DNA from: Nocardia sp. BMG111209
GTDB lineage: Bacteria > Actinomycetota > Actinomycetes > Mycobacteriales > Mycobacteriaceae
Assembly: GCF_000381925.1 (NCBI RefSeq)
Contig: NZ_KB907307.1
Coordinates: 4,989,863 to 5,053,862, forward strand
Direction of reading: 5' to 3'
Length of the DNA stretch: 64,000 nucleotides
The translations under genes were made by a program, and so were the position numbers. The first letter of the stretch is position 1, and the number at the start of each line of letters is the position of its first letter. The notes under the pieces were generated by a model. The model saw only the letters and a list, made by a program, of their open reading frames with translations, ran no database searches and was not told the origin of the DNA. Of the stretch, positions 8,486-17,850 are shown in pieces.

Positions 8486-8522
8486 CAGTTCATTACAATA
8501 AACTGCGGAACCCGTGTGTCAA
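8486..8522 (-). promoter_or_regulatory. DUF4254 promoter overlapped by a GntR-type operator
   Basis: On the minus strand a perfect TTGACA (8517-8522) and TATTGT (8495-8500), 16 bases apart, form a strong promoter for the DUF4254 gene. A 20-base dyad, cagttcattacaataaactg at 8486-8505 with 8 of 10 positions symmetric, covers the -10. The neighbouring GntR/HutC-type gene, transcribed the other way, is the obvious candidate to bind it. Binding there would block polymerase and could also affect the regulator's own gene. Confidence 0.65.
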
Positions 8523-8603
8523 GGGTCACACGCCCATCATCTCGACGGAGTAGACTCCGAGTCCTCGAGAAACAACGTCCTCCACGGAGATGCAGGGGGT
8601 CAC

Positions 8604-9443
8604 ATGGTGGACGGTCCGAGGTATCAGCGCATTGCCGGTCTGCTTCGGGACGAGATACGCGACGGTCGCTGGGGGCCCGGCGATCGTCTCCCCAGCCACA
8701 ACGAGCTGGCCGAGCAATTGCAGGTATCGATAACGACCGTACGCAACGCGATTCAGGTTCTCGTCACCGAAAACCTGTTGTACACAGCCACTTCCCGCGG
8801 CACCATCGTGCGCAGCCAGGAGGTGCTGGAATCCGTTGTCACCCATCACATTCGCCCGGATCGTCCGATGGCCGGCAACGACATCTTCTCCGAGATCGCG
8901 CGCGCGGCCGGGCGGGAGCCGTCCAAGCAGTTCACTGCCCGGATGGAGCCGGCCGGTCCCGACGTCGCGAATTGGCTGGCGGTGCCCAAGGATTCGTGGG
9001 TGGTCGCCCGAACGGTGGTGCAGTACCTGGACAATGAGCCCTGGTCCTGGGAGGTGAGCTTCTACCCCCGGGAGCTGGCCGAGCACACCGGTATCGACTC
9101 GCCGCACGACATTCCGGAGGGCACCACCCGCCGGCTCGCCGCCTGCGGGCACGCCGAGACCGCGCACCGGGACACCCTCGTGGCCCGTCCGGCCACCGCC
9201 GAGGAGGCCACCGTCCTGGCCGTCGGCACCGGCACGATCCTGCTGGACCATCTGCGCATCGGCGCCAATCCCACCCGGATCACCCGGGTGTCGCGGCACC
9301 GGTCGATCGCGAACCGCAATCGCCTGGCCTACGAACTCGGCGACGACGCGGGTATCGATCTCATCCGGAACGCTCTCGGCACGCCGCAGCCGCCGGGCAA
9401 TTCACACTATTTCGGCATATCTCTGGTACCCGGTTCATCATGA
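8604..9443 (+). CDS. GntR-family (HutC/UTRA) transcriptional regulator
   Basis: The 279-residue protein has an N-terminal GntR winged helix (RYQRIAGLLRDEIRDGRW through VSITTVRNAIQVLVTENLL, residues 5-57) and a C-terminal UTRA ligand domain (about 85-235) with PKDSWVVARTVVQYLDNEPWSWEVSFYP and a final MALLD-like ILLDHLRI strand. UTRA domains bind small effectors; the ligand is unknown. ATG 8604 is preferred over an upstream frame because of GGGGGT 4 bases before it and because the family starts just ahead of the RY(Q)xIA helix. Its stop overlaps the GNAT gene by four bases. Confidence 0.9.
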   Translation: MVDGPRYQRIAGLLRDEIRDGRWGPGDRLPSHNELAEQLQVSITTVRNAIQVLVTENLLYTATSRGTIVRSQEVLESVVTHHIRPDRPMAGNDIFSEIARAAGREPSKQFTARMEPAGPDVANWLAVPKDSWVVARTVVQYLDNEPWSWEVSFYPRELAEHTGIDSPHDIPEGTTRRLAACGHAETAHRDTLVARPATAEEATVLAVGTGTILLDHLRIGANPTRITRVSRHRSIANRNRLAYELGDDAGIDLIRNALGTPQPPGNSHYFGISLVPGSS

Positions 9444-10060
9444 ATATCCGCATTCGCCAGGCGCGTCCGGCCGATCTCGGCACCATCTGTCGACTTCGAC
9501 TCCAGCGGGCCGCCTGGCTTGCGGCCCGCGGTTCGGATCAGTGGACGCGGCAGGCGGGTGGGCTGCCGATCGAGGTCTTCTCGGCCGCCGTCGGCCATTC
9601 CCTGCGCCGCGGCGAGTCCTGGATCGCGGAGGTCGGCGGCGAACCGGTGGGTACCGTCACCGTCAACGACCGGGCCGACACCGGGCTGTGGTCACCGGGC
9701 GAGCTGACCGAGTCGGTCATCGTGCACTACATGATCGTGGATCTGCGCTGTGCCGGTCGCGCGGTGGGTGCGAATCTGCTCGCGCACGCCGCCGCCCTGG
9801 CCCGCGCCCGGCGCCGAACCTGGGTCCGTCTCGACGCCTGGACGGCCAATCCCGCACTGCACGACTACTACCGCCGCGCCGGCTTCCGCCTGGTCCGGAT
9901 CGCGGCATCGCCGATGCCCGGCCCCTCGGCGGCCCTGTTCGAGCGGCGGGCCGATGCCTGGGAGCGGGCCACCGAACCGCCGAGAATTCCGCAGCGCATC
10001 CTGATCACCACCCGCGACGCCGGGCTGACCGTCTCGGCGGTGGCCTCACGGCTGGACTGA
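9440..10060 (+). CDS. GNAT-family N-acetyltransferase
   Basis: A 206-residue protein with the GNAT order: N-terminal IRIRQARPADLGTICRLR, central strand ESWIAEVGGEPVGTVTV, beta4 ESVIVHYMIVDLRCAGRAVGANLL (acetyl-CoA loop, here diverged from the usual Q/RxxGxG/A), and WVRLDAWTANPALHDYYRRAGFRL, the hallmark C-terminal NxxxxxYYxxxGF. Substrate unknown. It overlaps the GntR stop codon by ATGA, so the two are co-translated. Its own end overlaps the end of the convergent large gene by 15 bases. Confidence 0.85.
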   Translation: MNIRIRQARPADLGTICRLRLQRAAWLAARGSDQWTRQAGGLPIEVFSAAVGHSLRRGESWIAEVGGEPVGTVTVNDRADTGLWSPGELTESVIVHYMIVDLRCAGRAVGANLLAHAAALARARRRTWVRLDAWTANPALHDYYRRAGFRLVRIAASPMPGPSAALFERRADAWERATEPPRIPQRILITTRDAGLTVSAVASRLD

Positions 10061-13000
10061 GCTGCGCACCAGATCGATGGCGATGTCGGCGTAGACCCGG
10101 TCCTTGTCCCGCTCGGCCTCGGTCAGGGTCTCATCGGTGATCGTGGGCCAGTACGGCAACAGCTGGTCCGGCCGCGCGGTCCGGTACTTCCGGGACATCC
10201 ACGCCTCGTGCACCACGTCGGAGATCGCCTCCCGCGCCTGCGGGTCACGCAGGTCGACGCCGGCGGCGTGCAACTGTGCCGCCACCTCGAGGGCAACTTC
10301 GACGGAGAGTTGACAGTTGCGCTGGGCGTCGGCCGGGAGGTGCCAGTAGTCGGTGTTCGCCAGATCCACGTGCCCCGGATGCGCCGGGTCCTCGTGCGCC
10401 GCGAGCCACCGCTCGTCCGTCGTCGGGGCCCATACCTGTTCGTAGCGACCGTCGCCGGTCTTCGGCAGATCGAAACGCCACCTGTCGTGACCGTGAGCGG
10501 ACCCGATGTGGACCAGCTCCGGGTCGTACAGCGGCGAGTAATCGTCGGCGAGCCGGTTGAACAGATCCTCGCCGCGCATCGGCGTGACCGGCTCGACATG
10601 GGTCGTGGTTCCGCCGACCGCCATCGGGTCGGCCGGCTCGTACGGGAGGCCGAGTCCGTGCACCGGCGCACCGCCGTGCAGGACCACCGCCGAGGTGGTC
10701 TCGATCGAATCCGGCAGGGCCCCGGTCAGTTCCGCCACGGTCACCGCACCGCCGTCGACGCGGACCAGACGCTCGTTGCCGAATTCGTCCACACCGGTGT
10801 AGTTGACCAGATGCCCATCGATATCGAAAATTCTTGCGCCGCCGGGGATCCGGCCCAGATAGCTGATGGTCGACAACTGCGCCGACCGGCCTGCCTCCCG
10901 TTCGTCCAGGACGAGCGCCGTAGTGACCTCGCCGCTGCCGAACCGGGAATCGGAATCGACCCGCATCATCTCCCGCAGCAACGTGTTGTGCGGTGAGGAG
11001 GGCCGCAGCACCGAACCGGTCCGGGTGAACAGTTCCGGCTGGGCATCGCCGGGCAGCGCGCGGCGGATCGCGCCCCAGCTGTATCCGCCGGCGGGATCCT
11101 GCGTGTCGATCACCATGTGCTGTACGTTCTCCACCCGGGTCAACGCGTCCCGGACACCCGCCACCGAGGGCTGGATGTCGCGGCTGTAGAGCAGCCGGGC
11201 GAACTCCACACCCTGGTTCTCGTCCACGACAATGACCTCGGAAACATGGTCGGGCCGAACGTAGTTCAGGTACTCGGCGAGGCCCCGCGGGGACAGCGGA
11301 GAGTCGCGCAGGCTCACCACGACCCGCTCGCCCAGCGGCGTCAACCGTCGCACGATATTGGCGGCGCTCGAGGTTTCCGCCCGGAGGAATCCGAAGGGAC
11401 GTCCCTCGATGTCGAAGGCGACGCCGGTCGGCCGCCCGGCGGCGTCCCGCGACGGCAGGTGCCGGATCTCGTATCCGGCCCGCGCCAACAGCAACGCGGC
11501 CCGATTCTGCTCGTGGCGTGGGTAATTGAAGCCGACCATATGGGTGGCGCCACGATCCCGGATGGACGGCCCGGAGCCGGACGGCGCGGCGTCCCGGTCC
11601 GGGTGGTTCGACCGGCGCGTAGGTTGCGGTCGCGGCTCGGTGAGGCCGGGGGCCGGTTCGCCGAAACCGTATGCCGCCGCGGCGAAGTCCGCACTCGCCG
11701 CGAGCAGACCGGGTGGAAGATTCTCGACGCCACCGGGATGCGGGGTGTACTCGAACGAGCCGTGCGGGCGGTCGCCGGGGTCTCGACCGCCCGCATTCGC
11801 GGCCGATCCGCCCGTGTCCCCGCCTCGTCCGCCGGATCCGGATTCGCCGCTGCCGCGACCCGATGCGAAATCCCCGCTGCCGCGACCGGATCCGGAATCA
11901 CCACCGCGACCGGTCGCGAAATCTCCACCGTTGCGATCGGATGCGAATCCACCACCGCCGCGGCCGGTCTCGTGGGGCTCCGACCCGCCGTGCCCGGACT
12001 CACCGAACGGACGACCGGATCCGTTGCCGCCCGCGGACATTGCCGGTGAGCTCGGCGGAACCGGTGGCGTATTCGCCCGATTACCAGGCGGTTCCGCTGT
12101 TCCGTCCGGGGTGCGGCCCAACGGCCCATCCATGTTGCGGTCCATCGACCCTTCCGGGGTGCGGCCCAACGACCCGTCCGGGGTGCGACCCAACGACCCG
12201 TCCGGGGTGCGGCCCAGCGGCCCATCCGGAGTGCGCCCCCACGGCCCGTCCACGTTGCGGCCCAACGGTACCGATGCCGGGCCGTCCGTGACCGACAGTG
12301 CCGGTGTACCTTCCAGCCGCGTCTCGCCCGCACCGACCAGCACCGGAACTCGTTCGCCGGGGCCGAGGCCGACCGTGGTGACCTCCGGCCGGTTCGCCCC
12401 GGGCACCCTCGACGGGTCGAAGACCAGCGGCCGATCCCGCTCCGTCGACGCGGCGGCGATCCGATCTGCCTCGTGCCGGGCGGCCGACTCCGGATCGAAC
12501 GGCGCGGTCTCGATGCCGCGACTCGCCAGGTGCGCGGCGATATCGCTCTCGCTCAGCACGCGACCGCCGGATGCCCGCCGCACGATCGGTTCGGCCGACG
12601 CACCCACCACCGCGTCGCTCGTCACATTCGGCGACGTGCGCACCCCGGGAATCTCGCCGGACGAACCGAACACGATCCCCGACAGGGACGATCTCGCCGC
12701 CGGATCGCGGCCCGGCACGAAATTCGGCATCCGGCCGGTCGCGGACAATCCGGCGGCATCCAGAGTGTCCGGAACCGGTTGCGCCGCAGGGAATTCGACG
12801 AGCGGGTGCGATGTCCGCCCCGCGTGCACCACATGCGTCACGCCGCCGACCATGCCGCCCGCGATGCCGATCGTCAGATTGTTCATCAGATCGCGCCCGG
12901 ACAAACTGAACTTCCCGGTGTACGCGGCGGTGGTGAGACTCCCCGCCAGCACACCCGGAATCGCGCCGCCCGCACCACCGGCCGCGCCCAGGGTCAAGGT

Positions 13001-13732
13001 CCCCAGGACCGCTGACAATCGCGGACCACGGACCATCCGCCCCAGCCAGCGTTGCACTGTCGGAGCGGCGGCCGACGCGACCGCGGCGCCGCCGAGACCA
13101 CCGGCCAGACCGCTCACCATGCCGGTCACGATGGTCTGCCCGTCCAGGTGCTGCCGATGTCCCGCCCAGATCTGGCGTTCCTCGGCCACGAGCGGGACCA
13201 CCGCACCGGCCGCGGCGCCCAGCGCGCCCGCCATGGTCAGCATTCCGGCCCGGGTCGCCATGAACGCGCGGCCCGAGGTGACCAGTCCGGTGAGCCGGTC
13301 GCCGAGGAAGCGCCGCCAGCCGACCCGCGCGGCCGCCCGATCCTCCACGGATTTCACCGCGCCGGCCTGCAGCATCAGCGCGTCGGCGGCGAGCTGCGCG
13401 ACCAGTACGACGCCCATACCCTCCCAGGTGAACTGGCCCTCCTCGACCGTGTTGGCGCCCTGGTAGAGCTGCTGCGCGAGACTGTCGGAGTAGTCGGCCT
13501 GGTTGTCCAGGGCCGTCGCGATCCGCTCCTGATACGAGGCGACCTGCGCACCGGTGTCACCGCCGAGCGCGGATCTGCTCGACCCGGCCGAATCGCGATA
13601 TCCCTGCGCCAGTTCCCGGCTCCGCTCGGCGGACGCGGCGTGCGCATCGGCCATCTGCCGCATCTGCGCCGGACGGCCGTCGGGTCGCGGGCCCAGGACC
13701 GGTTCCACCAGCTCCATCGGAAAATCGGCCAC
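10046..13732 (-). CDS. Large ESX-associated polymorphic secreted protein (CdiA-tRNase-like and RyR-like regions)
   Basis: The product is 1,228 residues from the chosen GTG at 13732, which has AGAGGA 6 bases upstream; a GTG five codons earlier is possible. The N-terminal 130 residues are helical with a WEGMG word, resembling WXG100/LXG export domains. Gly/Ala-rich hydrophobic segments follow (about 130-300), then eight-residue RTPDGSLG repeats and a Gly/Arg-rich linker. Residues about 734-840 (HEQNRAALLLARAGYEI, FDIEGRPFGFLR, RVVVSLRDSPLS) resemble CdiA-type C-terminal tRNase folds. The last 110 residues (VVHEAWMSRK, LLPYWPTI, EAERDKDRVYADIAIDLV) resemble a ryanodine-receptor repeat. It lies 69 bases after EccC in the same direction, consistent with an ESX substrate. 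No immunity gene follows it. The toxin function is inference. Confidence 0.7.
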   Translation of the reverse strand: MADFPMELVEPVLGPRPDGRPAQMRQMADAHAASAERSRELAQGYRDSAGSSRSALGGDTGAQVASYQERIATALDNQADYSDSLAQQLYQGANTVEEGQFTWEGMGVVLVAQLAADALMLQAGAVKSVEDRAAARVGWRRFLGDRLTGLVTSGRAFMATRAGMLTMAGALGAAAGAVVPLVAEERQIWAGHRQHLDGQTIVTGMVSGLAGGLGGAAVASAAAPTVQRWLGRMVRGPRLSAVLGTLTLGAAGGAGGAIPGVLAGSLTTAAYTGKFSLSGRDLMNNLTIGIAGGMVGGVTHVVHAGRTSHPLVEFPAAQPVPDTLDAAGLSATGRMPNFVPGRDPAARSSLSGIVFGSSGEIPGVRTSPNVTSDAVVGASAEPIVRRASGGRVLSESDIAAHLASRGIETAPFDPESAARHEADRIAAASTERDRPLVFDPSRVPGANRPEVTTVGLGPGERVPVLVGAGETRLEGTPALSVTDGPASVPLGRNVDGPWGRTPDGPLGRTPDGSLGRTPDGSLGRTPEGSMDRNMDGPLGRTPDGTAEPPGNRANTPPVPPSSPAMSAGGNGSGRPFGESGHGGSEPHETGRGGGGFASDRNGGDFATGRGGDSGSGRGSGDFASGRGSGESGSGGRGGDTGGSAANAGGRDPGDRPHGSFEYTPHPGGVENLPPGLLAASADFAAAAYGFGEPAPGLTEPRPQPTRRSNHPDRDAAPSGSGPSIRDRGATHMVGFNYPRHEQNRAALLLARAGYEIRHLPSRDAAGRPTGVAFDIEGRPFGFLRAETSSAANIVRRLTPLGERVVVSLRDSPLSPRGLAEYLNYVRPDHVSEVIVVDENQGVEFARLLYSRDIQPSVAGVRDALTRVENVQHMVIDTQDPAGGYSWGAIRRALPGDAQPELFTRTGSVLRPSSPHNTLLREMMRVDSDSRFGSGEVTTALVLDEREAGRSAQLSTISYLGRIPGGARIFDIDGHLVNYTGVDEFGNERLVRVDGGAVTVAELTGALPDSIETTSAVVLHGGAPVHGLGLPYEPADPMAVGGTTTHVEPVTPMRGEDLFNRLADDYSPLYDPELVHIGSAHGHDRWRFDLPKTGDGRYEQVWAPTTDERWLAAHEDPAHPGHVDLANTDYWHLPADAQRNCQLSVEVALEVAAQLHAAGVDLRDPQAREAISDVVHEAWMSRKYRTARPDQLLPYWPTITDETLTEAERDKDRVYADIAIDLVRSSVQP
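12101..12268 (-). repeat. Tandem 24-base coding repeats (RTPDG-x-x-G)
   Basis: About seven in-frame 24-base units encode RTPDGSLG, RTPDGPLG, RTPEGSMD, RNMDGPLG and close variants within the linker of the large secreted protein. Units differ by few bases and the array is probably length-variable. It separates the membrane-like N-terminal half from the candidate effector half. Confidence 0.8.
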
Positions 13733-13771
13733 GCACGTTCCTCTCACCTACCGTGGCCGATTTTCGCACCC

Positions 13772-13793
13772 CGTACCGCGAATTCCCGGTACG
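13772..13793. promoter_or_regulatory. Inverted repeat between EccC and the large secreted-protein gene
   Basis: CGTACCG (13772-13778) pairs with CGGTACG (13787-13793) across an 8-base loop, 8 bases beyond the EccC stop and about 40 bases before the next start. There is no U-run on the minus strand. It may be an operator or a partial terminator separating the two genes. Confidence 0.35.
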
Positions 13794-13801
13794 AGGAATG
13801 A

Positions 13802-16800
13802 TCACAGCGGGGGCAGGTACGCGATCTGCACCATCTCGTGCCCCCGGCTGCGGGAGACCAGGATGCCGCGGCCGGGTGGGAGTTTCTCCGGCCGGACATC
13901 ACCGATGATCTTGCCCTCGTCGCGGGGGCCACTGCCGATCAGCGTGTCGACGCTCAGATTCTTCATACCGCCGACCACCGGATCGAACAGGGCCCGGGAC
14001 ACGCCGCCGATATTGCGGGTGAGGACGAAGTGCAGGCCGATGTCGCGCGCCTGCGGCAGGTATTCCACCAGGGGCGCAAGGGGATTGACGCCACCACCGG
14101 CGGTGACCACCATGTCGTAGTCGTCCACGATGATGTAGATCTCGGGACCGGTCCACCAACTGCGTTCGCGCAACTGCTGTGGCGTGATGTCGGAGCCGGG
14201 TGTCCGCCGCGACAGGTAGACGCAGATCTCCCGGATCATGTTGGCGCAGGTCTGCGATCCGGTCGAATAGCCGGCGAGGAATTCCTCGGGCACCACCCCG
14301 AGCATGGTGCGCCGGTAGTCGACCAGGATGATGCGGGCCTGGTCCGGCGTCGAATTCTCGACGACACCCATCGCGATGTTGCGCAGCAGCGTCGTCTTGC
14401 CGGATTCGCGATCGGTGAAGGCCATGAAATGCGGATCCGCGCCGAAATCGAGGACCAGCGGCTGCAATTCGGCCTCGCCGACCCCGATCGCGATCCGGGT
14501 CGGGGACAGTTCGAGGCCGCGCGATCGGGCCAGCGCCACCACGTGCTCGCGCTCGGCCTTGTGCGGCAGCATCCGCACCTCGGGTGCGCGCAGGCCCGGA
14601 TACAGTTCCGCCAGAGCCTGTTTCGAGGCCGAGGCGCCTTCGGCCAGGGTCGCCGGATCCATATCCGAATCCAGTCGCGGCAGGGCGATCAGCATGTGCA
14701 GTTTCTGCGGGGTGAGGCCGCGGCCGGGCCGGCCCACCGGCACCAGTGCGGCGGTGCGCCGGTCCATCTCGGAATCCGACGGGTCACCGAGCCGCAACTC
14801 GATCTTGGTACCGATCTGATCCTTGATCACCGGCCGGATCTCGCCCCAGCGCCGGGCCGCCAGGATCACGTGGATACCGAGCGACAGACCACCGCCGGCC
14901 AGCGCGTTCACCTGCGGTTCGAGCGCCTCGTACTCCTCGCGGACGGTCGCCCAGCCGTCGATGACCAGGAAGACGTCGCCGAACCGGTCCTCCGCCATCG
15001 GATCCTCGGGCAGGATCCGGCCGCCGCCGGCGACCAGCGCGGCGTGGCGGCGGCTGCGGAAATCGTTGATGGATTCGATTCCCCACCGGCTGAACCGTTC
15101 CTGACGCTGTTTCATCAGCGTCGTCATCTCGGCGATGGTGCGGCGGATCCGGTCGGGATCGTTGGCGCGGGCCACCGAACCCACGTGCGGCAGTCCGCTG
15201 AGGCTCGACAGCGCGCCGCTACCGAAGTCGATGCAGTAGAACTGCACCTGCTCGGGGCTGTGGGTCGCGGCCGCGGCGGTGACGATGGTGCGGATCACGG
15301 TCGTCTTGCCGGACTGCGGGCCGCCGACGATCGCGATATGCCCCTCGGCGCCGGCCAGGTTGATGGTCAGCACGTCACGCTTCTGCTCGTACGGCTTGTC
15401 GATGATGCCGATCGGCATCCACAGCTGGCCGTGCCGGTTGACCGGTGAACGCCAATCCGGGTCCGGCAGCAGCATATCCACGGTGGGCGAATCCTCCAGC
15501 GGCGGCAGCCACACCTCGTGCGCGGGCCGGCCGTGGCCGACCAGTTGCCCGACCACGACCTGCAACAGCGTGTCCGGAATACCCTCGTCGGCCGGGGCCG
15601 GCGGCAGATCCAGCGGATCGAACTGCGGCACTTCGGGTATCACCGGCATCTCGACCGGCGCCGCGGTGAACAGCCGCGGCGGCACCTCGGCGACCGCCTG
15701 CCCGGCGGCCTGCCGCACCGACCGCGGCGCCACATACGGACCCGACACATAGGTCGCGTTGAACCGCAACGGATCCGACGCGTCGCTCTTGAGATATCCG
15801 GAACCCGGCACGGCGGGCAGGTGATAGGCGTCGGTGATGCCGAGCACGGCCCGGGATTCGTTGGCGGAGAAGGTCCGCAGGCCGATCCGGTAGGACAGGT
15901 GGTGCTCCAGCCCGCGCATCCGGTTCTCCTCCAGCCGCTGCGACGCCAGCAGCAGGTGGACGTGCAGCGAGCGGCCCAGCCGGCCGATCATCACGAACAG
16001 ATCCGCGAAATCCGGCTTCTGCGAGAGCAGTTCGGAGAACTCGTCGACGATCACGAACAGCGCCGGCAACGGATCCAGCGGCACCCCGGTGGCACGGGCC
16101 TTCTCGTAATCGGTGACATTGGCGAAATTGCCCGCGGCGCGCAGCAATTCCTGGCGGCGGTTCATCTCACCGGCCAGCGCGTCGCGCATCCGGTCGACGA
16201 GCGCGATCTCCTCCTCCAGGTTGGTGATGACCGCCGCGACGTGCGGCAGCGGATCCAGGCCGAGAAAGGTCGCGCCACCCTTGAAGTCGACCAGGATCAG
16301 GTTCAGTTGATCCGGTGAATGCGTGGTGACCAGCGAAAGCACCAGGGTACGAAGGAATTCCGATTTACCGGAACCCGTTGCGCCGATACACAATCCGTGC
16401 GGGCCCATACCCCACTCCGCGGACTCCTTGATGTCGATCTCGACCGGCGCCCCGTCCGGGGTGACGCCGATCGGCACCCGCAGTCGTTCCCGGCCGACCC
16501 GCGGCCGCCACACCTTGGCGGGATCGATATTCGCCGCGTCCGGAATCTTCAGCAGCGCCATCAATCCCGGATCGGTCGTGGTGGTGTTGTCGCCGAGGCT
16601 GACGATCTGCGCCGCGGTGGCGATCCGATACCGGGCCAGCGCACGCGCGTACGCCTCGGCCTCGGCGACGGTCACGGTGTCGGCGGTCGCGAATTTCTCT
16701 ACTCCCGCAGCGCTTTTCGCGAAGACGTCCCCACCGGCGGCGACCAGTTGCAGGCCACGGCGCGCGGCCAGCCCGGTCTCCGGCGCGGTGAGGTCCAGCA

Positions 16801-17830
16801 CGGTCACCGAATCGAGCCCGGATTCGCTGATCAGCCGCTCGTTGCCGCTGACGTAACCGTCGTCGATGACGACCACCACATGGATCCGGCCCTGTGTCGG
16901 TTGCGGATTGCGCATGAACCGGCCGCGTTCCAGCAGTTCGTCGGCGAGCGCGGTCTCCAGTTCGGCCAGCGACTGGTACATCATCCGGGCCGAACCCATA
17001 CCGTCGCGCTGGCCGGCGTGCTGCAGATGCGGCAGCCACTTCGCCCACGACCAGGCGGGCGAATCGGGATCGGCGCAGACCACGGCGACGGCGACATGAT
17101 CGGGACCGTGAAATGCGGTGAGCTCCATCAACATCGAGCGCACCAGCATCTGCGCGTCCGCGGCCGGGCCGCCGATGTTGACGGCCGGGAACGCGCGCAG
17201 CGAGACGGCCGTCGGCAGATGGTGCACGACCGAATGCGTCCGGACGAACCGGCGCAGCGCCACCGTCGACACCGGTTCCAGATCCTCCAGCGGGCCGGTC
17301 TCCGGCCGGGCCAACTTGGTGGCCAGCCGATGACTGCCGACCCCGACCCGGACATGCCCGAAATCGGGATCGTTGGGCCGACGCTCCCACATCCGCCGGG
17401 TGCCGACCAGCCCCTGCAGATCGGCGGGCTCGGCATGACTCCAGACCAGCATCGCCAGCTGCTTGACCCCGGTCCGCCGGACGTCGCGGCGGATCTGGTC
17501 CAGGTAGCGGAAGTAATCCTTGCGCTCCTCGTCGAGTTCCGAGGCGCTCTTACCGCCCCTGCCGTATCCGGCCATCATGCCGACCATCGACATGAGCATC
17601 ATCAGCGGGAACATCATCATGTACGGGTTGGACAGCAGGCTGCGGCCCATCATGACGAACATCGCCATCATGCCGACCACGGCGACGACCATGACCACCG
17701 GCATGAGTTTCGTCAGCAGCGGACCGGAGACCGGCCGCGGTATCTCCGGCGGCGGCGTCAATCCGACCTCGCCGCCCGGTGCGCGCGGCGGCGCGATGCG
17801 CGGACGGCGAACGAAACCCTCGGTGGCCAT
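13802..17830 (-). CDS. eccC: ESX secretion ATPase EccC (fused, three FtsK/SpoIIIE domains)
   Basis: EccC is the motor that recognises WXG100/PE substrates and drives export. The 1,342-residue protein has two N-terminal membrane helices (about 38-90, Met-rich) and three ATPase domains. The first has an intact Walker A (GATGSGKSEFL, about 482) with DEFSELL downstream. The second has GGPQSGKTTVI (about 835). The third has a diverged TDRESGKTTLL (about 1,137) with IIVDDYDM. ESX-1 splits this protein in two; here it is one chain, as in most other ESX types. The start at 17830 has GGGGAGGGA 7 bases upstream and is 20 bases after the mycosin stop. Confidence 0.95.
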   Translation of the reverse strand: MATEGFVRRPRIAPPRAPGGEVGLTPPPEIPRPVSGPLLTKLMPVVMVVAVVGMMAMFVMMGRSLLSNPYMMMFPLMMLMSMVGMMAGYGRGGKSASELDEERKDYFRYLDQIRRDVRRTGVKQLAMLVWSHAEPADLQGLVGTRRMWERRPNDPDFGHVRVGVGSHRLATKLARPETGPLEDLEPVSTVALRRFVRTHSVVHHLPTAVSLRAFPAVNIGGPAADAQMLVRSMLMELTAFHGPDHVAVAVVCADPDSPAWSWAKWLPHLQHAGQRDGMGSARMMYQSLAELETALADELLERGRFMRNPQPTQGRIHVVVVIDDGYVSGNERLISESGLDSVTVLDLTAPETGLAARRGLQLVAAGGDVFAKSAAGVEKFATADTVTVAEAEAYARALARYRIATAAQIVSLGDNTTTTDPGLMALLKIPDAANIDPAKVWRPRVGRERLRVPIGVTPDGAPVEIDIKESAEWGMGPHGLCIGATGSGKSEFLRTLVLSLVTTHSPDQLNLILVDFKGGATFLGLDPLPHVAAVITNLEEEIALVDRMRDALAGEMNRRQELLRAAGNFANVTDYEKARATGVPLDPLPALFVIVDEFSELLSQKPDFADLFVMIGRLGRSLHVHLLLASQRLEENRMRGLEHHLSYRIGLRTFSANESRAVLGITDAYHLPAVPGSGYLKSDASDPLRFNATYVSGPYVAPRSVRQAAGQAVAEVPPRLFTAAPVEMPVIPEVPQFDPLDLPPAPADEGIPDTLLQVVVGQLVGHGRPAHEVWLPPLEDSPTVDMLLPDPDWRSPVNRHGQLWMPIGIIDKPYEQKRDVLTINLAGAEGHIAIVGGPQSGKTTVIRTIVTAAAATHSPEQVQFYCIDFGSGALSSLSGLPHVGSVARANDPDRIRRTIAEMTTLMKQRQERFSRWGIESINDFRSRRHAALVAGGGRILPEDPMAEDRFGDVFLVIDGWATVREEYEALEPQVNALAGGGLSLGIHVILAARRWGEIRPVIKDQIGTKIELRLGDPSDSEMDRRTAALVPVGRPGRGLTPQKLHMLIALPRLDSDMDPATLAEGASASKQALAELYPGLRAPEVRMLPHKAEREHVVALARSRGLELSPTRIAIGVGEAELQPLVLDFGADPHFMAFTDRESGKTTLLRNIAMGVVENSTPDQARIILVDYRRTMLGVVPEEFLAGYSTGSQTCANMIREICVYLSRRTPGSDITPQQLRERSWWTGPEIYIIVDDYDMVVTAGGGVNPLAPLVEYLPQARDIGLHFVLTRNIGGVSRALFDPVVGGMKNLSVDTLIGSGPRDEGKIIGDVRPEKLPPGRGILVSRSRGHEMVQIAYLPPL

Positions 17831-17850
17831 GAAACAGTCCCTCCCCGGCA

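Noticed and set aside
11526..13466. 646-codon plus-strand frame opposite the giant ESX-linked protein
   Set aside because: Pro/Ser/Arg-rich shadow with no ribosome-binding site; the minus strand shows recognisable domains and repeats.
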